A stretch of 64,000 bases of DNA from CAVSJR01 sp963728285 (GTDB lineage Bacteria > Actinomycetota > UBA4738 > HRBIN12), in assembly GCA_963728285.1 (NCBI GenBank), contig CAVSJR010000001.1, positions 930,001 through 994,000 of the forward strand, given 5' to 3'. Every line of letters starts with the position of its first letter. Position 1 is the stretch's first letter. The notes beneath the pieces are model-generated. The model did not search any database and was not told where the DNA came from. It saw nothing but the letters and a program-made list of their open reading frames with translations. Shown piece after piece: positions 38,060 to 47,622 of this stretch. The translations under genes and the position numbers were made by a program.

Positions 38060-38073
38060 GGGCCTCCCGGCCC
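38060..38073. terminator. Weak bidirectional hairpin between potA and potC
   Basis: GGGCC (38060-38064) and GGCCC (38069-38073) pair around TCCC in the 33 bases between two convergent stop codons. Confidence 0.4.
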
Positions 38074-38090
38074 TTCGCGATCCCCGTCGG

Positions 38091-39017
38091 TCAGAGCTGC
38101 GCGAAGCTCGAGACGTCGCGCTGTCCCCGGCTCGCCCGCCGGTACGCGAGCAGCCCGATCGCGATCACGACCAGCGTCGTGAACAGCATGATGGTCGCGG
38201 CCGCGTTCACCGCCGGCGTCGGGGATCCGCGGGAGATCTGATAGATCTTGATGGCCAGCGTGTCCGTGCTCGCGTTCGCCGAGAGCGCGCTCACCGTGAC
38301 GAAGTCGTCGATCGAATCGGCGAACACGATGGCGAAGCTCGCGAAGATCGCCGGATACAGCAGCGGCAGCAGCACGCGGCGAACCGCCTGCGTCGGTTTG
38401 GCGCCGAGGTCCATCGCGGCCTCCTCGTATTCCTTCCCGATGGTGAGCAGCCTCGCGCGCACGATGATCACCGGATAGGAGATCTGAAACGTCACGAGCC
38501 CGATGATCTGTGCGGTCGTCCCAAGCTCCAGCAGATTCGCGAGCGCGTTCGTGAACAGCAGGTACAGGGACACGGCGAGGATGATCTCCGGGATCACGAA
38601 GGAGAAGAGCATGGCGAAGTTCGTGATGCCGCTCCCTCGCCCCCGCCACCGATCCAGCCCGATGGCGAACAGGACGCCGAGGGGAACGGCGATGACCATC
38701 GTGGCCACCGAGAGCAGCACGCTCTGGAACATCGCGTGGGTGAGATCGGTCCGATGCACGAGCGCCTCGGTGTCGCGTGGGTTGGCCACCCACCACCACT
38801 GGAGCGAGAACCCCTGCCACGAGCTTCGCGACCGTCCGGCGTTGAGCGAGAAGATGATCGCGATGACCACCGGAAGCAGCGACCAGACGAGGTAGCCCCA
38901 CGTGATCGCCTCGAGGATGGTGGGCTTGCGCCAGGGGTTCTTCCACCAGCGGGAGACGATGTTCCCCGTCCGGATGGCCGGGCGGCCCGGCGCCTCGAGC
39001 GCCTGCGTCTCGCTCAT
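38091..39017 (-). CDS. potC: Spermidine/putrescine ABC transporter permease
   Basis: A 308-residue permease with six predicted helices and the EAA loop EEAAMDLGAKPTQAVRRVLLP. VFADSIDDFVTVSALSANASTDTL is the PotC/PotI-type segment after the loop. It is the second permease of the importer; its ATG overlaps the stop of potB (ATGA). It is the last gene of the potD-potB-potC operon. Confidence 0.92.
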   Translation of the reverse strand: MSETQALEAPGRPAIRTGNIVSRWWKNPWRKPTILEAITWGYLVWSLLPVVIAIIFSLNAGRSRSSWQGFSLQWWWVANPRDTEALVHRTDLTHAMFQSVLLSVATMVIAVPLGVLFAIGLDRWRGRGSGITNFAMLFSFVIPEIILAVSLYLLFTNALANLLELGTTAQIIGLVTFQISYPVIIVRARLLTIGKEYEEAAMDLGAKPTQAVRRVLLPLLYPAIFASFAIVFADSIDDFVTVSALSANASTDTLAIKIYQISRGSPTPAVNAAATIMLFTTLVVIAIGLLAYRRASRGQRDVSSFAQL

Positions 39018-39985
39018 GCGCCCTCCGCCGCCCGCTTCGTGCTGCGCAGGTAATACATCAGGGGAATGATGAGGATGACGATCAGCGTCAGCACGAGGGA
39101 GGCTGCCTCGCCGCCGCCGCGCGCCTGGCCGAGCGCGTTATCGATGAGGTTGCCGATCATCGTCGTCTTCGGCGAGTTCGAGAGCATGTTGTTGGTGTAG
39201 TAGTCGCCGAACATGGGGAGGGCGACGATCACGAGGCCGGCCAGGATGGCCTGGCGGCTGAGCGGCAGCGTCACGCGCACGAACGTCTTCGTCGGGCTTG
39301 CCCCGAGGTCCCGCCCGGCCTCGAGCATCGCCGAATCGATCCGGTCGAGCCCGGCGTAGAGGGGAAGGATCATGTAGGGGATGTAGCCGTAGACGAGCCC
39401 GAGGATGACGGTGATGGCCCGCCCCTCCTGCCAGTTCACCGGCGCGGCGAGGATGTGCAGGAAGGTCCCCAGCTTGTTGACGTAGCCGTCCTCGGTGAGC
39501 AGGCTCTGCCACGCGTACATCCGCATGAGGTAGCTGATCCAGAACGGCGCGACGAGCAGGACGAGGAACAGCACCTTGCGACGGCCGCCGTACCGGGCGA
39601 CGAAGTACGCGACCGCGTAGCCGATGACGAGGCACATGGCGCTCGCGATCGCAACATAGGAAAAGGTGCGGAGGTAGGCCGGCGTATAGAACGAGTCCGG
39701 GCCGCAGCAGACCCGCGACAAGGTCTCCGAGAAGACCTCGCCGCTCCAGAACCAGGGCTGGTAGATCGGGAACGGGTTGCCGAACAGATCGTTCGTCCCG
39801 AAGGCCACGGCGAAGACGAGGTAGAACGGGATGACGAAGAACAACGCGATCCAGATGGTCCCCGGGGCCGCGAAGGAGGGCCAGAACCCCTTCGGGTACC
39901 AGACCCCCTGCTCCTTGGCGACGACGCGCTCACGCGCCCTTCGGGCCCTTCGGGCCCGCCAGTGCTGTTTGCTCGCGACCTCCAC
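39014..39985 (-). CDS. potB: Spermidine/putrescine ABC transporter permease
   Basis: A 323-residue permease. After a basic N-terminus comes the first helix (IWIALFFVIPFYLVFAVAFG), a long periplasmic loop with two adjacent cysteines (SRVCCGPDSF) and then the transport domain with the EAA loop EAGRDLGASPTKTFVRVTLPLS. MFGDYYTNNMLSNSPKTTMIGN is typical of PotB/PotH. GTG start 12 bases after the potD stop. The first 25 residues are unusually Arg/Ala-rich, possibly reflecting an earlier true start. Confidence 0.92.
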   Translation of the reverse strand: MEVASKQHWRARRARRARERVVAKEQGVWYPKGFWPSFAAPGTIWIALFFVIPFYLVFAVAFGTNDLFGNPFPIYQPWFWSGEVFSETLSRVCCGPDSFYTPAYLRTFSYVAIASAMCLVIGYAVAYFVARYGGRRKVLFLVLLVAPFWISYLMRMYAWQSLLTEDGYVNKLGTFLHILAAPVNWQEGRAITVILGLVYGYIPYMILPLYAGLDRIDSAMLEAGRDLGASPTKTFVRVTLPLSRQAILAGLVIVALPMFGDYYTNNMLSNSPKTTMIGNLIDNALGQARGGGEAASLVLTLIVILIIPLMYYLRSTKRAAEGA

Positions 39986-39997
39986 GGATCCCTGGGG

Positions 39998-41265
39998 CTA
40001 GCCGCCGGCCCGGAACTCGTCCCAGGCCGACTGCCAGAGATCGTCGACCTCGGGCGGAAGGAACGTGGCCCACAGCCCGTTCTCGAAGTCCTCCGATCCC
40101 GACGACCGCGTTGCCCACCGACTCCGGAACGTAGCCGTCCTTCACGAGCGTCTCCGGGTCCATCGAGTTGAGCGGCGGCTGGTAGCCGTTCCAGGAGAAG
40201 TTCTTCGTCGCGGGCTTCGAGCTGATCAGATAGTTCATGAAGTTGTGCGCCATCGCGGGGTGCTCGGCGTCCGCCGGGACGGCGATCAGGTCGTTGCCGA
40301 TGGGGAAGATCTCGTCCTGATAGAACCCCAGCACGTCCGTCGACACGCCCTTCGGCAGGTACCACTGCGCCCCGATGATGTCGCCCGACCACGACTGGTG
40401 GATCCAGAACTCGTCGTCGGGAAGCTTGGCGTAGGCGCCGTTGATCGTCGTCCGCACGCTCACCGTATCGATCAGGTCGATGAGATCGTTCTTGGCCTGG
40501 TCGATGATCTTCGGATCTCCCGTATTGATGTCGGTGACGCCGCGGCGCATCATCGCCATCCCGAGCGCCTCTCGGTAGTCGTCGTAGATCCCGACCTTCC
40601 CCTTGTACTGGGGATCCCAGAAGATGTCGTAGCCCTTCTCGTTCACCTCGTCCTCGGAGATGTGGTCCTTGCGGTAGGCGATGCCCGTCGTGTACACCGT
40701 GTAGGGGACCGTGTAGCGCCAGCCCTGGTCGTACCACGGCGAGTCGGTGCCGCTGAACTGCGCCCAATCGTCGGCGATGTTCGGGATGAAGTTCGTGGTT
40801 CAGCGGCTGCAGGAGCCCCGCGTACACCTCGGTGGGGAGCTTGTCGATGGTCGGGAAGAAGACGTCGGGCTTGACCTTGCCCGACGCGAGCTTCGACTCC
40901 GCCTCCGCCATGGTGTTGAACGTCGTGTACTCCCAGTCGCGATCGGCCTGCGCCATCCAGTCGTTGAGCACCTGCTTCCACATGTAGTCGATCCAGTTGT
41001 AGATCTGGAGCGTGCCCTCCTCGACGGGCGCGTCCGTCGCGACCGGCTGCCCCCGCAGCGGAAGGGTGACGGGGTTGTCCCTCGTCGCGATGGGGATGGA
41101 GCTCGGAAGCGGGGAGCCGTCGCCCCCGGTCGGTGTCGGCTTGGAGCACGCGGCGAGGATCGCGGCCATGCTGGGAACCGCGAGCGCGGCGCCTGCGGAG
41201 CGGCGCAGGAAGTCCCTCCGGCTCATCCGGTTGATGCGGGCGTACCGATCGCGGCGCTCAGCCAC
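39998..41265 (-). CDS. potD: Spermidine/putrescine-binding lipoprotein (two frameshifts)
   Basis: A PotD-type binding protein of about 422 residues. A twin-arginine lipoprotein signal is present: MSRRDFLRRSAG, then AILAACSKPT. The mature domain has GTLQIYNWIDYMWKQVLNDW, the family block TVPYTVYTTGIAYRKDHI, FWIHQSWSGDIIGAQWYLPK and FMNYLISSKPATKNFSWNGY. Aromatic residues in these blocks are those that contact the polyamine in PotD and PotF. Single-base shifts near 40797 and 40097 interrupt the frame. GTG start with GGAGGAGG upstream. It shares its 5' region with the divergent amine oxidase gene. Confidence 0.9.
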
Positions 41266-41311
41266 TGTCCCCTCCTCCGGTTTTGACCCACCGTTCAAGC
41301 GCGGTGAGTAC

Positions 41312-41331
41312 CATAGTCCGTTGGGACTATG
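41312..41331. promoter_or_regulatory. Palindromic operator between potD and the amine oxidase
   Basis: CATAGTCC (41312-41319) and GGACTATG (41324-41331) are perfectly complementary around GTTG. On the minus strand the left arm covers a TATGGT -10-like hexamer (41310-41315) for potD. The right half also begins a copy of the GTTG...GCAACCC motif found before the betaine genes. Its position suits joint control of polyamine uptake and oxidation. Confidence 0.65.
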
Positions 41332-41364
41332 CAACCCAGTGCCGCACCGTCCCTCTTCATACCT

Positions 41365-42636
41365 ATGAATACGTCGCGAGGGGTGATCGTGGTCGGGGCC
41401 GGCCTCGCCGGGTTGACCGCGGCCCACGAGCTCAGTCGGCGAGGCGTCGCGGCGACGGTGGTCGAGGCGCGGAACCGGGTGGGCGGCCGCGTCTGGTCCC
41501 GGCGACTGGACAACGGCGCGATCGTCGAGATGGGCGCCGAGTGGATCATGCCGGGCGACGACGCCCTCCGCGAGCTCTGCCGGTCGCTCTCGATCGCGCT
41601 CTCGGACGCGGGGGTGGACTATCGCCGGCGGGAGCCTCGAGGACCGGGGGCGCCGACGCTCGACGAGGTCGATGAGCTCCTGGAGATGGCGTCGAGGGCG
41701 CTGGCGGACGTGGACGGCCATCGGGCGGCGTCGATGACCCTCGGCGAGTTCCTGAGCTCGCTCCCGGCCTCGCCGGGGCCGCTCGCCGCCCTGCGGTCGA
41801 GGCTGCAGGGGACCTGTGCGACGGACCTCGGGACCGTGGCGCTCCGCGCGATGGACGCCGAGCACGGGTTCCGGGCGGAGCCGGCCCGCTACGCCCGCGT
41901 GAGCACCGGGAACCAGTCGATCGCGACGGCGCTCGCCGCGCGCTTGAACGACGTCCGCCTGGAGCACCGGGCCCGGCACGTCCGCCAGGTCGACGACCGC
42001 GTGACGGTCCTGGGCGACGCACCGACCGGAGGCTGGACGGTCGAGGCGGACGCCGTGATCGTCGCGGTGCCGCCGAGGCTCGTCGGGGAGCTGACCCTCG
42101 ACCCCCCGCTGCCGCCCCCGCAGGCGCGGGCACTCGCCGAGATGCCGATGGGCGTCGCGGCGAAGCTCGCGATCGCGACGGCGGGGGACCCGCCGCTGCG
42201 GTCGGTGCAGAGCTCGAGCCTCCCGTTCTGGTGCTGGACCGGGCTCGGGACCGATGGGGCCGCCCGCCGCGCGCTCACGTCGTTCGCCGGCTCCCCCGTC
42301 GCACAGGCCGCGTTGCGGACCGAGTCGGGCGATCCGGCGACCTGGATGCGGCGGGTGTCCGGGCTCGTCCCCGAGGTCGCCGTGGAGGGGACGCCCATCA
42401 TGAAGTCGTGGGGTGACGACGAGCTGTCTCGCGGCAGCTACTCCGCGATCGACAACCGGACCTACGACCGCGCGGACCTGCTCGGGCGGCCGCTCGATCG
42501 CGCCTTCTTCGCCGGCGAGCACACGGCCGGCCCCCAAGAGCACGGCACCATGAACGCGGCGGTGCGATCGGGGATCGCCGCGGCGGAGCAGGCTGCGAGT
42601 ATGCTGTCGGGCCGCCGGCGTGGCCGCCGCGCATGA
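41365..42636 (+). CDS. Flavin monoamine oxidase
   Basis: A 423-residue amine oxidase. The FAD-binding motif VIVVGAGLAGLTAAHELSRRG is at the N-terminus, RVGGRVWSRRLDNGAIVEMGAEWI follows, and the C-terminal FAD block is RAFFAGEHTAGPQEHGTMNAAVRSG. It probably oxidises a primary amine or polyamine to the aldehyde with release of ammonia and hydrogen peroxide. Start ATG 41365 gives a standard N-terminus; an in-frame ATG at 41329 lies in the operator palindrome and would add 12 residues. It is divergent from potD and its stop overlaps the next ATG. Confidence 0.9.
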   Translation: MNTSRGVIVVGAGLAGLTAAHELSRRGVAATVVEARNRVGGRVWSRRLDNGAIVEMGAEWIMPGDDALRELCRSLSIALSDAGVDYRRREPRGPGAPTLDEVDELLEMASRALADVDGHRAASMTLGEFLSSLPASPGPLAALRSRLQGTCATDLGTVALRAMDAEHGFRAEPARYARVSTGNQSIATALAARLNDVRLEHRARHVRQVDDRVTVLGDAPTGGWTVEADAVIVAVPPRLVGELTLDPPLPPPQARALAEMPMGVAAKLAIATAGDPPLRSVQSSSLPFWCWTGLGTDGAARRALTSFAGSPVAQAALRTESGDPATWMRRVSGLVPEVAVEGTPIMKSWGDDELSRGSYSAIDNRTYDRADLLGRPLDRAFFAGEHTAGPQEHGTMNAAVRSGIAAAEQAASMLSGRRRGRRA

Positions 42637-43488
42637 GGAGCGAGAGCATCGACACCGCAACGGAGTCGTCCGAACACGTGCTGCTGACCGAGGACATCGG
42701 CCCGGTTCGCCGACTCACGATGAACCGGCCGAAGGCGCTGAACGCGCTGTCGGGGGAGCTCATCGAGGCCCTCTCCGCGGCCTTCGCCGACGCCGCGGTC
42801 GACGAGCGCGTTCGCGTCGTGATCCTGCGCGGCGCCGGCCGCGCGTTCTGCTCGGGCTACGACCTGTCCGAGGACGCGCAGGCGGGGACGAAGGATTCGG
42901 CCGGGTGGTATCGGGAGCTGCAGGAGTCGGCCGACCGAGATGCTCGAGATCTTCGATCATCCGAAGCCGATCATCGCCCAGGTCCACAGCTACTGCCTCG
43001 CTGGGGGCTGCGACCTGATGATGATCTGCGATCTCTGCGTGTGCTCGGACGATGCGCGGTTCGGCGAGCCCGAGATCAGGTTCGGATCGGGGGTGGTCAC
43101 GATGGTGATGCCCTGGATCCTCGGCGTTCGCAAGTCCAAGGAGCTGCTGTTCACCGGCGAGGATCGCATCTCCGCCGACGAGGCGCTCCGCATCGGGCTC
43201 GTGAACCGGGTCGTCGAGCGCGACCGGCTCGATTCGGCGACGCTCGACCTCGCCAACGAGATCGCCAAGAACGATCCCTTCGCGATCTCCATGGAGAAGC
43301 AGGCGATCAATCGGGTGTGGGAGGTCGCCGGGTTCAGGGAGGCCATCGCCTCGAACGTCCAGCTGGACGTCCTGATCGAGACGGCGGAGCTGCCGGAGCG
43401 CGCGGAGTTCCGCAGGATCACGCTCGAGCGGGGCCTGAAGGCCGCCATCGAGTGGCGCGACGCACGGTTCCGCGAGCAGCACGGATAG
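42633..43488 (+). CDS. Enoyl-CoA hydratase/isomerase (one frameshift)
   Basis: A crotonase-family protein of about 284 residues. The oxyanion-hole segments are RAFCSGYDLSEDA and SYCLAGGCDLMMICDLCVCS; FGEPEIRFGSG is where crotonases carry their first acidic catalytic residue. An extra C near 42940 shifts the frame between them. The substrate is unassigned. Translationally coupled to the amine oxidase (ATGA) and followed 7 bases later by an acyl-CoA synthetase gene, so it probably handles a CoA thioester made from the deaminated carbon chain. Confidence 0.87.
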
Positions 43489-43495
43489 CGGCGTC

Positions 43496-45599
43496 GTGAA
43501 CCCCGCGAAGCTGCAGCCGTTGCTGGCCCCGCGGTCCATCGCCGTCATCGGCGCCTCCGAGTCGCCCGACTCGTGGGCCCCGGAGATCCATCGAAGCCTG
43601 GAGCACCTCGGCTTCGACGGCGAGATCTATCCGATCAACCCCAAGTACGACGAGGTGTGGGGGCGGCCGTGCCTGTCGTCGCCGCTGGAGCTCCCGAAGG
43701 GCGTGGACCTCGCCGTCGTGGTCGTCCCGGCCCGAATCGCCGTGCGCATGGTCGACGAGTGCGGCGCGGCCGGCGTGCGCGGCGTCATGGTCGTCTCGAG
43801 CGGGTTCGCGGAGGCGGGCGAGGAGGGCCGGGAGCTCCAGGCGCGGCTGCGCGAGACCGCGCTCGCGCACAAGCTTCCCGTGCTGGGGCCCAACGTCGAG
43901 GGGTTCGTCAACTACATCGAGCGCGTCGCGCCGTACGGCACGACGCCGCCCCCCGAGCCGGTGCCCGGTCCCGTCAGCGTGATCTCGCAGAGCGGAACGG
44001 TCGCATGGACGATGAACCAGATGGCGTCCGACCGCGGGGCCGGCCTCCGGATCATCCTCGGCGTCGGCAACGAGGCGGTGATCGGGCTGGGAGACATGTT
44101 CGAGTGGGCGGCCGCCGATCCCCACACGAAGGTCGTGACGAGCTACATCGAGACGATGCGCGACGTCGACGGGATCGGGCGAGGGCTCGATGCGCTCGCC
44201 GCGGCGCGAAAGCCCGTCCTGATCTGCGCCCCGGCCGGTCGCAGCGAGGCCGCCAGGCGCTCCATCGCGGCACACACCGGCGCGCTCGCCGGGGACACCG
44301 GCCTGCGCGATGCCTGGTTGCGGGGCCACGGCGTCGTCCTGGTGGGCGATCCGGTCGAGATGTTCGAGGCGGCCGTGCTGCTGACGCATCACCGGAAGCT
44401 GAGGACCACCGGCGTGTCGGCCGCCCTGCAGTCGGGGGGCGCGTGCACGCTGTTCGCCGAGGCCGCCGGCGCGGCGGGGCTCTCGCTGCCCGAGTTCTCG
44501 GCGAGGACCAAACGAACGCTGGGCAAGGTCCTGCCTCACTTCGCCTCCCAGAACAATCCGCTGGACGTGACCGGGCAGGCCGCCGTCGAGACCGACATGT
44601 TCGTCGGCGCCCTCGAGGCCCTTGCGCGCGACGACGCCGTCGGGCTCGTCGCCTTCGACGCGTTCCCGCCTCGAGGCGAGGACGATGCCGTCTGGGCGGA
44701 GCCCGTCTTGCAGCGCCGCCCGCCGGCTGCAGCGGGAGACCGGCACGGCGTTCGCGAGCGTCGCGATGAGCCCGCTCGCCTACCCGCCCTCGGCGAAACG
44801 GTTCGTCGGACGCGCGAGGCTTCCGTTCCTGCAGGGACACCGCGCGGCGGCCGGCGCGATCCGGGCGCTGGTCGAGCTCCAGGAGCGGACGGCGCGCGCC
44901 GTTCCTCATCTGCCGCCGCATCCCGCGCGGGCCAAGGCCCTTCGCGCGCTGAAGGGGCTCGCCGGTCCCCTCGACGAGGCGCGGGGAGCTCGCCTGCTGG
45001 AGCTCTACGGGCTGAAGCGCCCTCGAGAGGCGACGGTGCGGACGCCGCAGGCGGCCGCCGCGGCCGCGCGCGCGATCGGATTCCCCGTCGCGGTGAAGGC
45101 GCTGGCCCCGGAGATCCCCCACAAGGCCCGCCTCGGCGGCGTTCGGCTCGGGCTCGACACCCCGGAGGCCGTGGCGGCGGCCTCGGCCGACGTGCTCGCG
45201 GCAGCCGCTCGCGCAGGGGCGAGCGCGCCGCAGGTGTTGGTGCAGCAGATGGTTCGGGGCCATGAGGTGCTCGTCGGCGCGGTCGTCGACGAGCAGTTCG
45301 GCGCGTGCATCACGATGCGCCCGGGCGGCGAGCTCGCCGAGGCGGGGGAGGCCACCTTCGTGCCCGCGCCGCTCACCGCCAAACAGGCGCTGCGCTTCGT
45401 CGAGCAGCAGGCGGAGGGGTGCGGGCTCCGCGCCGGCGAGCACGATCTGCGGGCGGCGGCCCGGGCGGTCGAGGGGATCGCGCGCGCGGCCCACGACCTG
45501 CGGAGCCGGCTCACGGCGCTGGAGGCCAACCCGCTGCTCGTCGCCTCCAAGGGCGCCGTCGCGGTCGACGCGCTGGCCGAGGCGCGCCCCCCCGGGTGA
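43496..45599 (+). CDS. ADP-forming acyl-CoA synthetase, fused alpha-beta (one frameshift)
   Basis: A fused NDP-forming acyl-CoA synthetase of about 700 residues. The N-terminal CoA-binding domain starts with LLAPRSIAVIGASESPDSWA; the succinyl-CoA-ligase-like domain has ISQSGTVAWTMNQMA and the His region HTGALAGDTGLRDAWLR; after a frameshift near 44713 the ATP-grasp part continues with RLLELYGLKRPREATV, VAVKALAPEIPHKARLGGVRLGL and LEANPLLV. It makes or cleaves an acyl-CoA with ATP/ADP. Members include acetate, propionate and pimelate enzymes. GTG start. Its stop overlaps the start of the EamA transporter. Confidence 0.87.
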
Positions 45600-46453
45600 T
45601 CTTCGGCCTCGTCGCCGCCCTCGGATGGGGATGCTCCGACCTGCTCGCGGCGATCGGGTCTCGCCGGATGGGAAGCCGGGCGACCGTGATGGTGGCGCAG
45701 ATCGTCGGCCTCCTGTGCTTCGGCCTCCTCTGGGTCGTCACCACCCCCGAATGGCGGCTGCCGGCGCGGGATGTCGCGATCCTGTTGGGGAGCGGGTGCT
45801 TCGCCGGGATCGCCTACTTCACGGCCTACCGGGGACTCGAGCTCGGGCCCGTCGCCCTCGTCTCGCCGATCGCCTCGGCGTTCGCGGCGGTCACCGTCCT
45901 GCTCGCCGTCGTCCTCCTCGGCGAGTCGCTCGGCCCGATCCTCCTCTCGGGGGTCGTGCTCACGATCGTCGGCGTCGTGCTCGCGTCGACGGACCTGCGC
46001 CGATTCGAGGTGGAGGCGAAGCGGCATCGGCGGGGCCTTCCGTACGCCTTCGCCGCGATGGTGGGGTTCGGCGTGGCGGCGTTCGTCTCGGGGAGCCTCG
46101 CGAAGGACTACGGCTGGCTCCCGCCGATCGCGCTGTCGCGCGTGGGCTCGCTGATCCTCATCACGGCCGTCACGCTCGCGATGCGGGGCCGGGAGCGCGA
46201 GGGGATGCGGCGGATCTCCCCGCGCAACCTCGGGATCGCTGCCGCGGCGGGCGTCACCGACATCATCGGGGTCGTCGCGTACTCGCGGGGCAGCGAGCTC
46301 GGCCTGATCTCGATCGTCGCGGCGGTCTCGGCGACGTTCACGCTGATCCCCGTCGCCGGGGGCATCCTGCTGTTCTCGGAGCGGCCCGCGCCGAACCAGC
46401 TCGTCGGGCTCGTCCTCGTGATCGGCGGGCTGGCGACCCTCGGCGCTGCATGA
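45596..46453 (+). CDS. EamA/DMT-family transporter
   Basis: A 285-residue membrane protein with ten predicted helices in two EamA repeats; typical pieces are FGLVAALGWGCSDLLAAIG, GPVALVSPIASAFAAVTVLL and GLISIVAAVSATFTLIPVAGG. It is probably an exporter of amino acids or small metabolites. The GTG overlaps the stop of the acyl-CoA synthetase gene, so it belongs to that operon. The 127 bases after it hold the shared GTTGC motif and a second dyad. Confidence 0.85.
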   Translation: MIFGLVAALGWGCSDLLAAIGSRRMGSRATVMVAQIVGLLCFGLLWVVTTPEWRLPARDVAILLGSGCFAGIAYFTAYRGLELGPVALVSPIASAFAAVTVLLAVVLLGESLGPILLSGVVLTIVGVVLASTDLRRFEVEAKRHRRGLPYAFAAMVGFGVAAFVSGSLAKDYGWLPPIALSRVGSLILITAVTLAMRGREREGMRRISPRNLGIAAAAGVTDIIGVVAYSRGSELGLISIVAAVSATFTLIPVAGGILLFSERPAPNQLVGLVLVIGGLATLGAA

Positions 46454-46479
46454 GAGGGACGTGCGGCGGGCGAGTCGCC

Positions 46480-46507
46480 GTTGCTCATCCCGCAACCCGT
46501 GCCTTGC
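46480..46507. promoter_or_regulatory. Shared regulatory motif, copy upstream of the betaine importer
   Basis: GTTGC (46480-46484), seven variable bases, then GCAACCCGTGCCTTGC. It matches the copy at 52254-52281 at 19 of 21 fixed positions; its first part is itself a GTTGC/GCAAC dyad. Intergenic, about 75 bases before the importer start. Confidence 0.6.
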
Positions 46508-46542
46508 GCGCCCAGCACCGGCGGTCGAAGATGACCCGAGGT

Positions 46543-46560
46543 CGGGCTCCCAGGAGCCCG
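46543..46560. promoter_or_regulatory. Dyad 20 bases before the importer start
   Basis: CGGGCTCC and GGAGCCCG are perfectly complementary around CA. As RNA it gives a 7-base-pair hairpin with a CCAG loop. It may end the upstream operon or be an operator. Confidence 0.45.
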
Positions 46561-46580
46561 CGAGGGGGACGGGGGTACCG

Positions 46581-47622
46581 TTGGACAGCGAAGCGCCCCG
46601 GTTCACGGTGTCGTGTCGCAACGTCTGGAAGGTCTACGGGCCGAACGCCGAACGCATCATCGGATCGCCCGACGCGGAGCTGCCCCGCAACGAGCTCCTG
46701 GAGAAGACGGGCTGCGTCGCCGCCGTGCGGGACGTGTCCTTCGATGTCGGCCAGGGCGAGGTCTTCGTCGTCATGGGGCTGTCGGGAAGCGGCAAGTCCA
46801 CCCTCGTTCGCTGCATCACGAGGCTCGATCCCCCCCACCGCCGGGCAGGTGGTCATCGATGACGAGGACATCGTCGTCGGCGAGCGAGGATCGGCTGCGC
46901 GAGCTGCGCCGGAACAAGGTCAGCATGGTCTTCCAGCATTTCGGGCTGTTCCCACACCGCCGGCTCGTGGAGAACGTCGCGTTCGGGCTGGAGATCCAGG
47001 GCGTGGACAAGGACGGCGCGAAACGCGCGAGCCGAGGAGGTCCTCGAGGTCGTCGGCCTGGCCGGATGGGGCAACTCCTTCCCCGACGAGCTGTCCGGGG
47101 GCATGCAGCAACGCGTCGGCCTCGCTCGGGCGCTCGCGACCGACCCCGAGATCATGCTGTTCGACGAGCCGTTCAGCGCCCTCGACCCGCTGATCCGCCG
47201 CGACATGCAGGACGAGGTGATCAGGCTTCAACGAGACGTGCGCAAGACGATGATCTTCATCACGCACGACCTGATGGAGGCGCTGAAGCTCGGCGACCGG
47301 ATCGCGATCATGAAGGACGGCGGCTTCGTGCAGGTCGGAACGCCCGAGGATGTCGTCGCGAGGCCGGCCGACGACTACGTGGCGGACTTCGTGCGCGACG
47401 TGCCGCGCGCCCACGTGCTGACCGCGCGGTCGATCATGACGCCGCCGCCGTCGAGCGATGGGCACGCGTACGGCCCCGACGTCCCGCCGGAGACGGTGGT
47501 CCAGAAGCTCATCCCGTTGGTCGCGAGCGAGGACCTCGTCGCTTCGCGTGGTCGAGGGCTCCGACGTCCTCGGCGTCGTCGATCGCACGGCCGTGATGTC
47601 GGCCCTGATCGAGGCGGACTGA
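46581..47622 (+). CDS. Glycine betaine/proline ABC transporter ATPase (frameshifted)
   Basis: An OpuAA/ProV-type ATPase of about 345 residues. The N-terminal WKVYGPN start and ELLEKTGCVAAVRDVSFDV are characteristic; Walker A is MGLSGSGKSTLVRC, the Q-loop part SMVFQHFGLFPHR, the signature LSGGMQQRVGLARAL, Walker B MLFDEPFSALDPL. A CBS-like tail ends in VVDRTAVMSALIEAD. At least four single-base shifts occur, one in a run of seven C (46830-46836), which supports sequencing error. The TTG start is chosen for its GAGGGGGA upstream and the family's N-terminal length; a GTG at 46461 is possible. The stop overlaps the permease start (TGATG). Confidence 0.88.
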
